Shown here: positions 1-6,999 of the stretch, one piece after another | Layout: the number at the start of each line of letters is the position of its first letter | Position numbering within the stretch: position 1 is the first letter of the stretch | Assembly (NCBI GenBank): GCA_047974745.1 | Contig: JBKECO010000041.1 | Span: 1-30,524, forward strand | From: JBKECO01 sp047974745 | Lineage (GTDB): Bacteria; Bacillota; Clostridia; Lachnospirales; Lachnospiraceae | DNA length: 30,524 bases | Reading direction: 5' to 3' | Position numbers and translations under genes: made by a program | The notes under the pieces: generated by a model | What the model was told of the DNA's origin: nothing | Seen by the model: only the letters and a program-made list of their open reading frames with translations | Database searches by the model: none

Positions 1-460
1 CGGTGAAATCGGTAGTGTAAACCGTTTCTCCAACCCTAGTAAGCTGCTTGCATTTGCAGGCTTAGATCCGTCTGTTTACCAATCTGGTAACTTTAGTGCA
101 AAACACACTCGGATGTCTAAGCGTGGATCTAAAGTCCTTAGATATGCTCTTATGAATGCAGCTCATAATGTTGTTAAAAACAACGACACCTTCAAGGCTT
201 ATTATGATGCCAAGATGGCGGAAGGCCGTACACACTATAATGCTCTCGGGCACTGTGCCGGCAAGCTTGTCAGGATTATCTGGAAGATGCTCACTGACGA
301 AATAGAATTCAACCTCGATTAAGAGGCCTGTATACCAACATCGATAGATTTTGAAAATGCACCCTACGGGAGCTTTCTTAAAGTTACCCTTTTTTACCAC
401 CGATTGAGAAAAGAAATTTTTTGCTAATTTAGGATTGACTTTTCATAGCTGGTCTCCCTA
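1..460 (+). mobile_element. IS110-family element, 3' part only
   Basis: The window opens inside an IS110-like transposase gene, which ends at 322. About 130 bases of non-coding sequence follow, with a run of T residues near 415-421 and then a stretch around 433-456. I suspect, from memory of related Lachnospiraceae elements, that the latter is close to the element's right end. The left end and the rest of the gene lie outside the window. The exact right boundary cannot be fixed because IS110 elements usually lack terminal inverted repeats. The boundary at 460 is approximate. Confidence 0.5.
2..322 (+). CDS. IS110-family transposase, C-terminal fragment
   Basis: This is an open frame from the window edge to a TAA stop, giving about 106 residues. 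It matches the C-terminal Tnp_20 (transposase IS116/IS110/IS902) domain: an opening like 'NPSKLLAFAGLDPS', then 'SGNFSAKHTRMSKRGS' and 'LRYALMNAAH'. The serine-containing SG...SKRG segment is the conserved part of the second catalytic domain. IS110 enzymes are DEDD/serine recombinases that act with a structured bridge RNA encoded in the element's non-coding ends. The N-terminal DEDD (RuvC-like) half is outside the window, so intactness cannot be judged. An ATG at 113 is internal and is not a real start. Confidence 0.85.
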   Translation, partial: GEIGSVNRFSNPSKLLAFAGLDPSVYQSGNFSAKHTRMSKRGSKVLRYALMNAAHNVVKNNDTFKAYYDAKMAEGRTHYNALGHCAGKLVRIIWKMLTDEIEFNLD

Positions 461-611
461 TTACTATATGATACTCATACTGCTGCTCTTTATACAACAA
501 TTAGATTTTACATGAACTATTTCGATTGTACAATTGTTTAAATTGTAATGCAGTTCGATTTGTAAAACCATAGAATCTCTCCCAAACTGGAAGACGCTCA
601 TGGTGTTGCAT

Positions 612-696
612 GGGTTGGCTTTGGGTGATGTTGTGTATTGTTGACCGGGTTGGCCTTGGTTACGTTGCCATATATCGTTTCCTGGATTGGCTTTGG
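612..696. repeat. Three diverged copies of GGTTGGCTTTGG, 35-37 bases apart
   Basis: Near-identical 13-base cores begin at 612 (GGGTTGGCTTTGG), 647 (GGGTTGGCCTTGG) and 684 (GGATTGGCTTTGG). The intervening 22-24 bases are not well conserved. The regular spacing suggests a small decayed tandem duplication or a protein/RNA recognition array. I do not recognise it. Confidence 0.5.
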
Positions 697-855
697 ACAA
701 TTTAGGGCTATATTTTCATTTTTAGTCCAAATTTTCGTTCGCCAAGGTGCATTTTTCTCACTCACGTAGCTTTTTGGATGTTGTTTGGACTTTTTTTGAC
801 TTGTCAAAGGCTCTCCAGTCCAATTTTTTGAGATTTTTGGACTTAACACCACCTT

Positions 856-919
856 TTGTGGCCAAATTTGTCCAAAACAGGACAATCTAGAATCTCTCCT
901 TGTGGCCAAATTTGTCCAA
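856..919. repeat. Perfect 20-base direct repeat, 44 bases apart
   Basis: The sequence TTGTGGCCAAATTTGTCCAA occurs at 856-875 and again at 900-919. The words AGAATCTCTCC just before the second copy also occur at 572-582. Further TTGGAC/GTCCAA words lie upstream, including an inverted pair AGTCCAA...TTGGACT at 817-843. No function is known to me. Confidence 0.7.
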
Positions 920-956
920 TGCTCTATTCTCCTGAATCTCGCCTACGCTACAGATC

Positions 957-1003
957 AAAAAGCAGCCATCATCATGCAAATGCATGATAATAGCCGCCTT
1001 TTT
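957..1003 (-). terminator. Rho-independent terminator of the treP-treC operon
   Basis: Read on the minus strand, this forms a long hairpin of about 20 base pairs around a TTT loop. Its core is a perfect ATCATGCA/TGCATGAT pair. The mismatches between the arms are nearly all G:U-type changes, so they still pair in RNA. The 3' arm ends in TTTTT at 961-957. It begins about 34 bases after the treC stop. The A-run on the other side means it could also work on the plus strand. Confidence 0.8.
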
Positions 1004-1036
1004 CATGATTTGATCAATCGTAATCTGCCATGACTG

Positions 1037-2674
1037 CTAGTTTTCCAGTATCAGCGTCTCATATGGCCGGAGCACAAGATGATCGGACATATCAAAATCT
1101 TTGTAGTTTCCTAAGATCTTTTTATACTCTTTCCACTCAGACTGCACAGTGAGATTCGTGTTCTTGTCTGAAAAATTGTTAAAAACAAGGATCTCCCGCT
1201 CTCCATCTGCTCTGCAGAATGCCAGTATCGCAGGCTCATCCATTTCCAGAAAAGATATCGTTCCCCTGGAAATGATCGAATTTTCTTTTCTCATTTTTAC
1301 GAGCTGCTTATAAAATGAAAAGATCGAATCTTCCTCAGTGCTTTCTGTTTCAGCGTTAATTTTGTTATAATTATTTGTCACGGATAACCATGGTGTGGTG
1401 TCTGAAAAGCCAGCATTGTTACCTGCTGTCCACTGCATGGGCGTACGACTGTTATCTCTTGACCGTTCTGCAAGAATTGCCAGTGCTTCCACTTTCGGCT
1501 TTCCCTGATCCAGCAGTATTCGGTAATAGTTGAGGCTTTCCACGTCACGATACTGGTTGATCTCCTTATAATGGGCATTTGTCATGCCAAGCTCTTCACC
1601 CTGATAGATATAGGGTGTACCTCTCATAAGGTGGATACAGGCCGCAAGCATTTTGGCTGATTCCTTCCAATAGTTCTCTTCGTTACCAAAGCGGGATACG
1701 ACTCTTGGCTGATCATGATTGCACCAGAAAAGCGCATTCCAGCCCTGCTCCTTCTGCATTCCGATCTGCCACTTTTCAAATAATTCCTTAAGTGCCCTAT
1801 AATCCGGGCTCATGAGTTCCCATTTGTCTCCATTTTTGTAATCAATTTTCAAATGATGGAATTGGAAACACATGGACAGTTCCTGTTCACTTGGATTGGA
1901 ATATCGAATACACTCCTCCAGGGTGGTGGAAGACATCTCGCCAACAGTGACCATATCAGAAATCTCCGTGTCCCTTACTAGCTCCTTTAAATATTCATGC
2001 ACATGGGGTCCATCTGTGTAAAACCGTCTGCCATCACCATCCTCATCATCTGAGAAAATTTCTGGTTTCGAAATCAGGTTGACCACATCAAAGCGAAATC
2101 CCTTCACACCTTTTCTCTTCCAAAAACGAATGACATTTTTTAATTCTTCTCTTACATCAGGATTATCCCAGTTCAGATCCGCCTGTGAGGCATCAAATAG
2201 GTGCAGATACCATTTTCCAAGGGAAGGGATGTACTCCCATGCCGGACCTCCAAATTTTGATTGCCAATTTGTGGGCAGCTTATCTGGTGTCCCTTCTTTA
2301 AATATATAGTAATTCTGATATTTCTTATCTCCAGCGAGTGCTTTTTGGAACCATTGATGGCTGGTAGAAGTATGATTAAAGACCATGTCGAGCATTAGAC
2401 CTATTTTCTTTTCTTCTGCTTTTGAAATCAATTGTTCCAAATCCGACATCGTCCCAAAGGATGGCTCGATCCTGCAGTAATCTGCAACATCATAGCCATT
2501 ATCCCTTTGAGGAGAAAGAAATACCGGAGTGATCCACAAATATCCGATTCCAAGATCTTCCAGATAATCCAGTTTTTCAATAATCCCGTTGATATCTCCC
2601 AGACCATCCCCATCTGAATCCATAAAGGATTTGGGATAGATCTGGTATACTGTTTTCTCATAAAAATCTGCCAT
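1037..2674 (-). CDS. treC: Trehalose-6-phosphate hydrolase (phospho-alpha-1,1-glucosidase, GH13)
   Basis: Cytoplasmic enzyme that splits trehalose 6-phosphate into glucose and glucose 6-phosphate after PTS import. The 545-residue length is usual for TreC/TreA. Visible GH13 features: opening 'YQIYPKSF', calcium-site-like DSDGDGLGD, 'DMVFNHTS', nucleophile Asp196 in GFRFDVVNLI, acid/base Glu246 in TVGEMSS, and Asp321 in CNHDQPR. 'DGDGRRFYTDGP' and 'NALFWCNHDQPR' are shared with E. coli TreC and separate it from plain oligo-1,6-glucosidases. The start is placed at the ATG at 2674 because AAAGGAG sits 7 bases upstream; an in-frame codon at 2713 would overlap treP. It lies 22 bases downstream of treP, in one operon ending at the 957-1003 terminator. 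Confidence 0.93.
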   Translation of the reverse strand: MADFYEKTVYQIYPKSFMDSDGDGLGDINGIIEKLDYLEDLGIGYLWITPVFLSPQRDNGYDVADYCRIEPSFGTMSDLEQLISKAEEKKIGLMLDMVFNHTSTSHQWFQKALAGDKKYQNYYIFKEGTPDKLPTNWQSKFGGPAWEYIPSLGKWYLHLFDASQADLNWDNPDVREELKNVIRFWKRKGVKGFRFDVVNLISKPEIFSDDEDGDGRRFYTDGPHVHEYLKELVRDTEISDMVTVGEMSSTTLEECIRYSNPSEQELSMCFQFHHLKIDYKNGDKWELMSPDYRALKELFEKWQIGMQKEQGWNALFWCNHDQPRVVSRFGNEENYWKESAKMLAACIHLMRGTPYIYQGEELGMTNAHYKEINQYRDVESLNYYRILLDQGKPKVEALAILAERSRDNSRTPMQWTAGNNAGFSDTTPWLSVTNNYNKINAETESTEEDSIFSFYKQLVKMRKENSIISRGTISFLEMDEPAILAFCRADGEREILVFNNFSDKNTNLTVQSEWKEYKKILGNYKDFDMSDHLVLRPYETLILEN

Positions 2675-2696
2675 CAGAATACTCCTTTGTGTTTGG

Positions 2697-4643
2697 TTAT
2701 TCAAAGACTGCAATGACTGCTTCTTTTGCTTTTACATCCATTCCGGTAATAAATTGAATATTTTCTGCGCTTCCCGGCTCCGTTATGATACAAACTGTCA
2801 CGTCAGGATGACCTGCTGCTTTTATTTTATTTCTGTCAAATTGAATCAGAGGATCTCCTGCCTTTACCTTCTGATCTGGTTTGATCAGATAAGAGAATCC
2901 ATCGCCCTGCATATCCACTGTATCTATACCGATATGAAGCAGAATCTCCATTCCATTTGCCAGAAGCAGTCCACATGCATGCTTAGAATCGTCCATCAGG
3001 ACTGTAACTTGAGCATCCGCTGGGGCGTACAGGACATCATCTGCGGGCTCAATTGCAACGCCTTCCCCCATAACACCTTCTGAAAACACGCCGTCGTTTA
3101 CCTCTTTCAGAGGAATGACTTTTCCAGTCAGAAAGGAAACGAGTTCTGTTCCTGTAACGGATTCTGCAAGTTCTTCAGGTTCTTTTATGCTTTCTATCTC
3201 TGATTCTTCCGCTTTTCCCTTCCTGTCCTCTGTAGTCAGCCTTTGCCTTCCAACGATAGTCGTTAGTATAAATGGCACTGCGATTGCAATCAGCATACAG
3301 ATCGCAAAGCTATCCATATATTGTGGCTGAATGGAAAGGATTCCCGGAAGTCCACCGACTCCAATTGCATTTGCAGTTGTAGATGTTGCTACACAAACAA
3401 TCGCTGCAGCTGCTGAGCCAATCATACCACAAAGGAATGGAAATCCATATTTTAAATTAACACCAAAGATGGCTGGTTCTGTGACACCGAGATAGCATGA
3501 AATACTGGATGGGACGTTGACTTCCTGTGCCCGTGTATTCTTTTTTTGCAGATAGATCATTCCAAGTACGGCAGAGCCTTGCGCTATGTTTGAAAGTGCA
3601 ATCATCGGCCAAAGCATAGTTCCATCATAATCCGCAATCAGCTGCAGGTCGATGGCATTTGTCATATGATGAAGTCCAGTAATAACGAGTGGTGCATAGA
3701 CAAATCCAAAAATTGCACCGAATACAATCTTGATCGGGCCTGTTATTCCTGCATATACAACCGAAGAGATTACCGCACCAATTCTCCATCCAATCGGTCC
3801 GAGTACAAAGTGTGCTGCCATGACTGCTAGTACGAGACTGCAGAATGGAACAACGATCATGGATACAACCTGAGGTGTGATTTTTCTAAAGAATTTTTCC
3901 AGGTAGACCAGAGTAAATGCTGCCAGAATTGCTGGAATAACCTGTGCCTGATATCCAATCATATTTACCTGAACAAAGCCAAAATCCCATTTTGGAATGT
4001 CTGCTAATGGAGTCGTTGAAACTGCATAAGCATTTAACAGCTGGCCTGATACCAGCGTCAGACCAAGTATGATACCAAGCATCTGTGTTGTACCCATTTT
4101 TTTTGTTACCGACCAGCAGATACCAACTGGCAGCATGTGAAATACTGCTTCACCGATCAGCCATAGGAAACTATCGATTCCAGCCCAGAACTGACTGATT
4201 TCAACCAGGGTCTTTGTTCCATTTTCAAAAAAATAAATGCTGTCAATACAGTTTCTAAATCCCAGAATCAGACCACCGGTAATAATCGCCGGGATCAAAG
4301 GTGCAAAAATTTCTGCCAATGTTGTTACGATTCTCTGCAGAATATTTTGATTCTTCTTTGCTGCCTGCTTTACCTGATCTTTTGAAACTCCTTCGATTCC
4401 GGCTTCTGCAACAAAATCATTGTAGAAATCAGCGACGTTGTTGCCAATGATAACCTGAAACTGTCCTGATTGCGTAAAGCTTCCCTTTACCACCTTCATA
4501 GCTTCAATTTGCTTAATGTCTGCCTTTGATGGGTCAACCAGTGCAAATCGCATTCTAGTCATACAATGCGTAACTGCCGCAATATTATTTTTGCCTCCCA
4601 CCAGGCGAAGCAGCTCCTGCGCATCCTGAACATATTTGCCCAT
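2697..4643 (-). CDS. treP: Trehalose-specific PTS transporter, EIIBCA fusion
   Basis: Membrane permease that imports and phosphorylates trehalose. Domain order over 648 residues: EIIB (about 1-85) with phosphorylated Cys27 in THCMTRMRFAL; EIIC membrane domain (about 105-460) with about ten hydrophobic segments; a charged linker (about 465-500); and a glucose-type EIIA domain (about 505-648) with His570 in ILLHIGIDTV and the partner motif SKHACGLL. The fused EIIA means no separate EIIA-Glc is needed, unlike E. coli TreB. The trehalose assignment comes from EIIB/EIIC similarity plus the adjacent treC and treR; a sucrose or other beta/alpha-glucoside EII would be the alternative. The start is supported by AGGAGG 9 bases upstream. 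It is transcribed divergently from treR. Confidence 0.92.
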   Translation of the reverse strand: MGKYVQDAQELLRLVGGKNNIAAVTHCMTRMRFALVDPSKADIKQIEAMKVVKGSFTQSGQFQVIIGNNVADFYNDFVAEAGIEGVSKDQVKQAAKKNQNILQRIVTTLAEIFAPLIPAIITGGLILGFRNCIDSIYFFENGTKTLVEISQFWAGIDSFLWLIGEAVFHMLPVGICWSVTKKMGTTQMLGIILGLTLVSGQLLNAYAVSTTPLADIPKWDFGFVQVNMIGYQAQVIPAILAAFTLVYLEKFFRKITPQVVSMIVVPFCSLVLAVMAAHFVLGPIGWRIGAVISSVVYAGITGPIKIVFGAIFGFVYAPLVITGLHHMTNAIDLQLIADYDGTMLWPMIALSNIAQGSAVLGMIYLQKKNTRAQEVNVPSSISCYLGVTEPAIFGVNLKYGFPFLCGMIGSAAAAIVCVATSTTANAIGVGGLPGILSIQPQYMDSFAICMLIAIAVPFILTTIVGRQRLTTEDRKGKAEESEIESIKEPEELAESVTGTELVSFLTGKVIPLKEVNDGVFSEGVMGEGVAIEPADDVLYAPADAQVTVLMDDSKHACGLLLANGMEILLHIGIDTVDMQGDGFSYLIKPDQKVKAGDPLIQFDRNKIKAAGHPDVTVCIITEPGSAENIQFITGMDVKAKEAVIAVFE

Positions 4644-4679
4644 TTTTCTTCCTCCTATAAACTTTTTATTTACTCTCCT

Positions 4680-4696
4680 ACTTGTTTAAACATGTT
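4680..4696. promoter_or_regulatory. Probable TreR operator, treP-proximal
   Basis: A 16-base palindrome (4680-4695) with one mismatched pair and core TTGTTTAAACATG lies 37 bases upstream of the treP start, where a repressor would block the transcript. The same core recurs at 4745-4764. It resembles the TTGTATATACAA tre operator of Bacillus subtilis in length and ends. Binding by the adjacent TreR is inferred. Confidence 0.65.
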
Positions 4697-4744
4697 ATGA
4701 TATACATATACCACAAACACAGATAGATAGCAATAGATTTTCTT

Positions 4745-4764
4745 AAATTTGTTTAAACAAGTTT
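4745..4764. promoter_or_regulatory. Probable TreR operator, treR-proximal
   Basis: A 20-base palindrome with one mismatched pair, perfect over its central 12 bases TTGTTTAAACAA (4749-4760). It lies just upstream of the -35 box of the treR promoter at 4775. It is centred 67 bases (about 6.4 helical turns) from the first site, so it could serve both promoters. The assignment to TreR is by position and by likeness to known tre operators. Confidence 0.68.
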
Positions 4765-4774
4765 TGCATTTCTA

Positions 4775-4803
4775 TTGACTTCATTGTAAAATGATACTAC
4801 TAT
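4775..4803 (+). promoter_or_regulatory. Promoter of treR
   Basis: A sigma-A-type promoter: -35 TTGACT (4775-4780), 17-base spacer, -10 TACTAT (4798-4803). The start of transcription is expected near 4810, which leaves a leader of about 75 bases containing the hairpin at 4810-4833. Confidence 0.65.
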
Positions 4804-4809
4804 GAAATT

Positions 4810-4833
4810 AGGGTCAAACTTATTTTTGACCCT
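4810..4833 (+). promoter_or_regulatory. Hairpin at the 5' end of the treR leader
   Basis: Perfect 9-base arms AGGGTCAAA (4810-4818) and TTTGACCCT (4825-4833) around a 6-base loop. It sits at the predicted transcription start of treR. It may be an operator for another regulator or an RNA-stabilising 5' hairpin. It lacks a T-tract long enough to be a normal terminator. Confidence 0.5.
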
Positions 4834-4886
4834 GAAATTACACTATCTGGAATAAAAGAAATTGTTTTAGAATTTGAGAGGTTGTT

Positions 4887-5621
4887 ATGCCAAGAGCAAA
4901 ATATGAAGAGATCTATCGGAATCTTAAAGAAAAAATAGAAACGGATTTCTATGCCTACCGTGAGTTACTGCCTCCGGAGCATACACTGATCCAGACCTAT
5001 GACTGCTCCCGCAACACTGTGCGAAGAGCCATTGCAAAGCTTGTTTCCGAGGGATATGTTCAGACCATGCAGGGGAAGGGTGTTCGAAATATTTTTCAGC
5101 CGATCGAACAGGCTGCTTTTACTTTAGGGGAAATCGAAAGTTTTCAGGAATCTGCCGACCGAAATGGTCAGGTGGCCTGTTCCAAGGTACTACTTTTCAT
5201 TGAAATGCGAATAGATGATAAGCTGTCTGAGCGCACCACTTTTCCAGTGGGCACGGAGGTTTATTATATACAGCGACTTCATTATTTAGATGGCAGAGCA
5301 CTAATTCTCAATCATAACTATTTTTTAAAGGAATGTATGCCTGAGCTGACAGCTGAAATTGCAGAGCAGTCAATTTACAATTATTTAGAGAATAGTCTGA
5401 ATATGACAATTGTGAATAGCCGAAGAATTATGACTGTTGAAAAAATTACAGAGATCGATGAGAAATATCTTTCTCTGAATGCGAATGACTACAACTGTAT
5501 GGCTGTTGTCAGTAGCTATACCTATGACAGTAACGGAATTATGTTTGAATATACACAGTCCCGTCACCGCCCGGACTTCTTTCGCTTTCAGGATAACGCC
5601 ATTCGAAAACTAAAGTTCTGA
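4887..5621 (+). CDS. treR: Trehalose operon repressor, GntR/HutC family
   Basis: A 244-residue regulator. An N-terminal winged helix (about 1-70) contains LPPEHTLIQTYDCSRNTVRRAI, the GntR recognition-helix region, followed by GYVQTMQGKGV. The rest is a UTRA effector-binding domain (about 95-240). In B. subtilis TreR, trehalose 6-phosphate relieves repression, and the same is expected here because the transporter delivers that phosphate. It is divergent from treP and shares a 243-base intergenic region with two palindromic operators, so control of the operon and of itself is likely. The ribosome binding site GAGAGG is modest, suggesting low expression. It converges with the kinase-like gene, 29 bases away, with no clear terminator between. 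Confidence 0.88.
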   Translation: MPRAKYEEIYRNLKEKIETDFYAYRELLPPEHTLIQTYDCSRNTVRRAIAKLVSEGYVQTMQGKGVRNIFQPIEQAAFTLGEIESFQESADRNGQVACSKVLLFIEMRIDDKLSERTTFPVGTEVYYIQRLHYLDGRALILNHNYFLKECMPELTAEIAEQSIYNYLENSLNMTIVNSRRIMTVEKITEIDEKYLSLNANDYNCMAVVSSYTYDSNGIMFEYTQSRHRPDFFRFQDNAIRKLKF

Positions 5622-5650
5622 TTCGAAGATACTATCCTGTGATTTGGGTT

Positions 5651-6250
5651 TTAAAGTTCCATAGTCTCTTCCAGAATATGAAGAATGCTCTTCATTGAGA
5701 TTTCAAATTCCTCATCATTATCGTTTTTAAATATCAAAAGGTCATCCAGGATGATTGGATCGTCCAGATTCTCAGGGATCGCAAAATTACGGCCAGCCAG
5801 ATATTCATCCCAGTGCTCCAGTTTCCAGGTGTCACGGTCTGAATTTCTGGCTATCATTCTCTGATGCACAATTTCCGGTGAGGTCTCTACCCAGACAACC
5901 ACAAGCGTTGCATTTTTGTCTACGAGCTTTTGCTTTAACTTGCTGATGTAGTTCATATCTCTGATTTCCCTGGTAAAAGGTGCATTGATTAGGACAATAT
6001 CGTCATAGACCAGAGCCTCTAAAGCCAGATCCACGACACATTCATATTCAAAATTTCTGATTTCTTTTTCAAAAAAATCACTGCTGCGGTTATATTCTTC
6101 ATTTGCCACTACAAAAATCTGCTTGGAGAGTGTGATCAGGGTATCTTTATCCAGATACACAACATGCTTTAACCTTTTGGCAAGTTCCTTTGAGATGTAT
6201 GTCTTTCCACTTGCTGGTGGAGAGGTGACCAATATCAGTTTTTTTACCAT
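5651..6250 (-). CDS. P-loop ATPase/kinase-like protein of unknown substrate
   Basis: A soluble protein of 199 residues. Near the N-terminus 'LVTSPPASGKTYISKELA' is a Walker A-type loop of the AAA_33/zeta-toxin/small-molecule kinase group, with Ser in place of the usual first Gly. 'VLINAPFTREI' is a Walker B-like strand, and 'HQRMIARNSDRDTWKLEHWDEYL' resembles the arginine-rich lid seen in small kinases. This suggests phosphoryl transfer to a small molecule or nucleotide, but the substrate is not evident. The start is set at the ATG at 6250 because AAAGGAA precedes it by 6 bases; a longer frame to 6289 has no ribosome site and would cross the upstream stop. It lies 48 bases downstream of the acetyltransferase-like gene and is probably cotranscribed with it. 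Confidence 0.7.
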   Translation of the reverse strand: MVKKLILVTSPPASGKTYISKELAKRLKHVVYLDKDTLITLSKQIFVVANEEYNRSSDFFEKEIRNFEYECVVDLALEALVYDDIVLINAPFTREIRDMNYISKLKQKLVDKNATLVVVWVETSPEIVHQRMIARNSDRDTWKLEHWDEYLAGRNFAIPENLDDPIILDDLLIFKNDNDEEFEISMKSILHILEETMEL

Positions 6251-6298
6251 TTCCAATTCCTTTCTTTTACATAACAATTCTTTCACCACAAATTGCTG

Positions 6299-6955
6299 TC
6301 ATTTATAAGTCAGTTCTTTCATCACGGATTCCAGTCCACTGTAAAAGGCTGCGATATGTTTTCCGTCTACAAGTGCATGATGGCATAGAACTGTCACAGG
6401 CATATAGATCGACTCATCCCTTATAAAAAATTTACCCCAGGTGATTCTGGGATTACTGTCTGCCGGTATTGGAGTCGGCTGGATCAAAGATGTATAGGTG
6501 AGCCATGGCAGTGTTGAGATAAAGATCATGGATCTTGCCTCGGTTTCATCCTCTTCAATATCACCAAATTGTCTTGCCTGTTCCTGGAGAGTAGCCGCGG
6601 ATTTCAGGTAATCTGTAAACGCTTCCCTTGCATCCAGTATGCAATAGGAATAGGTATCATCCTCTTTCGCTACAGTATGAGATGTCCGGCAAAATGGATA
6701 CTCCGTAATTTGATACCCGGTCAATTCATCCCCTTCGATTCGTTGTCTGAATTCAGGAATTGTGTTTGCCGCCTGGGAAACGCACCAGAGGAAAGAGAGA
6801 AAAAAAGGATAATTTTTTTGTTTTGTCCAATGATAGAATTCTGTGATCTTGGTTTCAACGGTCGTGCCAACATAAGGCATCTCTAGGGAACAAAAGTATT
6901 GAAAGTGTTTTAACCTTTTATACTGCTTCATATCCAGATAAATCGGATCTTCCAT
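6299..6955 (-). CDS. Chloramphenicol acetyltransferase-like protein
   Basis: 218 residues, the usual length of a CatA subunit (about 215-220). The C-terminal signature CHHALVDGKH fits HHxxxDG, with catalytic His193 and the structural Asp. 'LPWLTYTSL' corresponds to the PWxSFTS substrate-site segment of classic CATs, here with Thr at the first Ser position. 'NPRITWGKFF' matches the conserved 'xGK' strand. The family transfers acetyl from acetyl-CoA and works as a trimer. Many chromosomal Clostridial members are CAT-like with untested activity, so resistance should not be assumed. AAGGAGGG lies 9 bases before the ATG. It lies 44 bases after the chemoreceptor gene, which may be cotranscribed. 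Confidence 0.8.
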   Translation of the reverse strand: MEDPIYLDMKQYKRLKHFQYFCSLEMPYVGTTVETKITEFYHWTKQKNYPFFLSFLWCVSQAANTIPEFRQRIEGDELTGYQITEYPFCRTSHTVAKEDDTYSYCILDAREAFTDYLKSAATLQEQARQFGDIEEDETEARSMIFISTLPWLTYTSLIQPTPIPADSNPRITWGKFFIRDESIYMPVTVLCHHALVDGKHIAAFYSGLESVMKELTYK

Positions 6956-6999
6956 ATACGTTATCCCTCCTTCGTAAAACCTATCTCAGACTTATTTTT

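Larger units (their letters stand above)
323..1036. other. Gene-free stretch after the IS110 gene, rich in short repeats
   Basis: About 700 bases without a convincing gene. It holds the presumed right end of the IS110 element (to about 460), three diverged copies of a GGTTGGCTTTGG motif (612-696), a cluster of TTGGAC/GTCCAA motifs in both orientations (about 690-920), a perfect 20-base direct repeat (856-875 and 900-919), a palindrome TTTGAC-TT-GTCAAA (795-808) and the treC terminator (957-1003). Open frames on the minus strand here lack a good start with a ribosome binding site and resemble no family I know. Confidence 0.6.

Noticed and set aside
62..400. Minus-strand frame opposite the IS110 transposase
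   Set aside because: It is the antisense of a recognised coding region and has no ribosome binding site or known motif.
598..909. Minus-strand open frame of 103 codons, and the overlapping 464-700 frame
   Set aside because: No ATG with a ribosome site, low-complexity composition that reflects the nucleotide repeats beneath, and no family resemblance.
6299..6955. Calling this a proven chloramphenicol-resistance gene
   Set aside because: The catalytic motif is present, but substrate-site residues differ and many chromosomal relatives have unproven activity.
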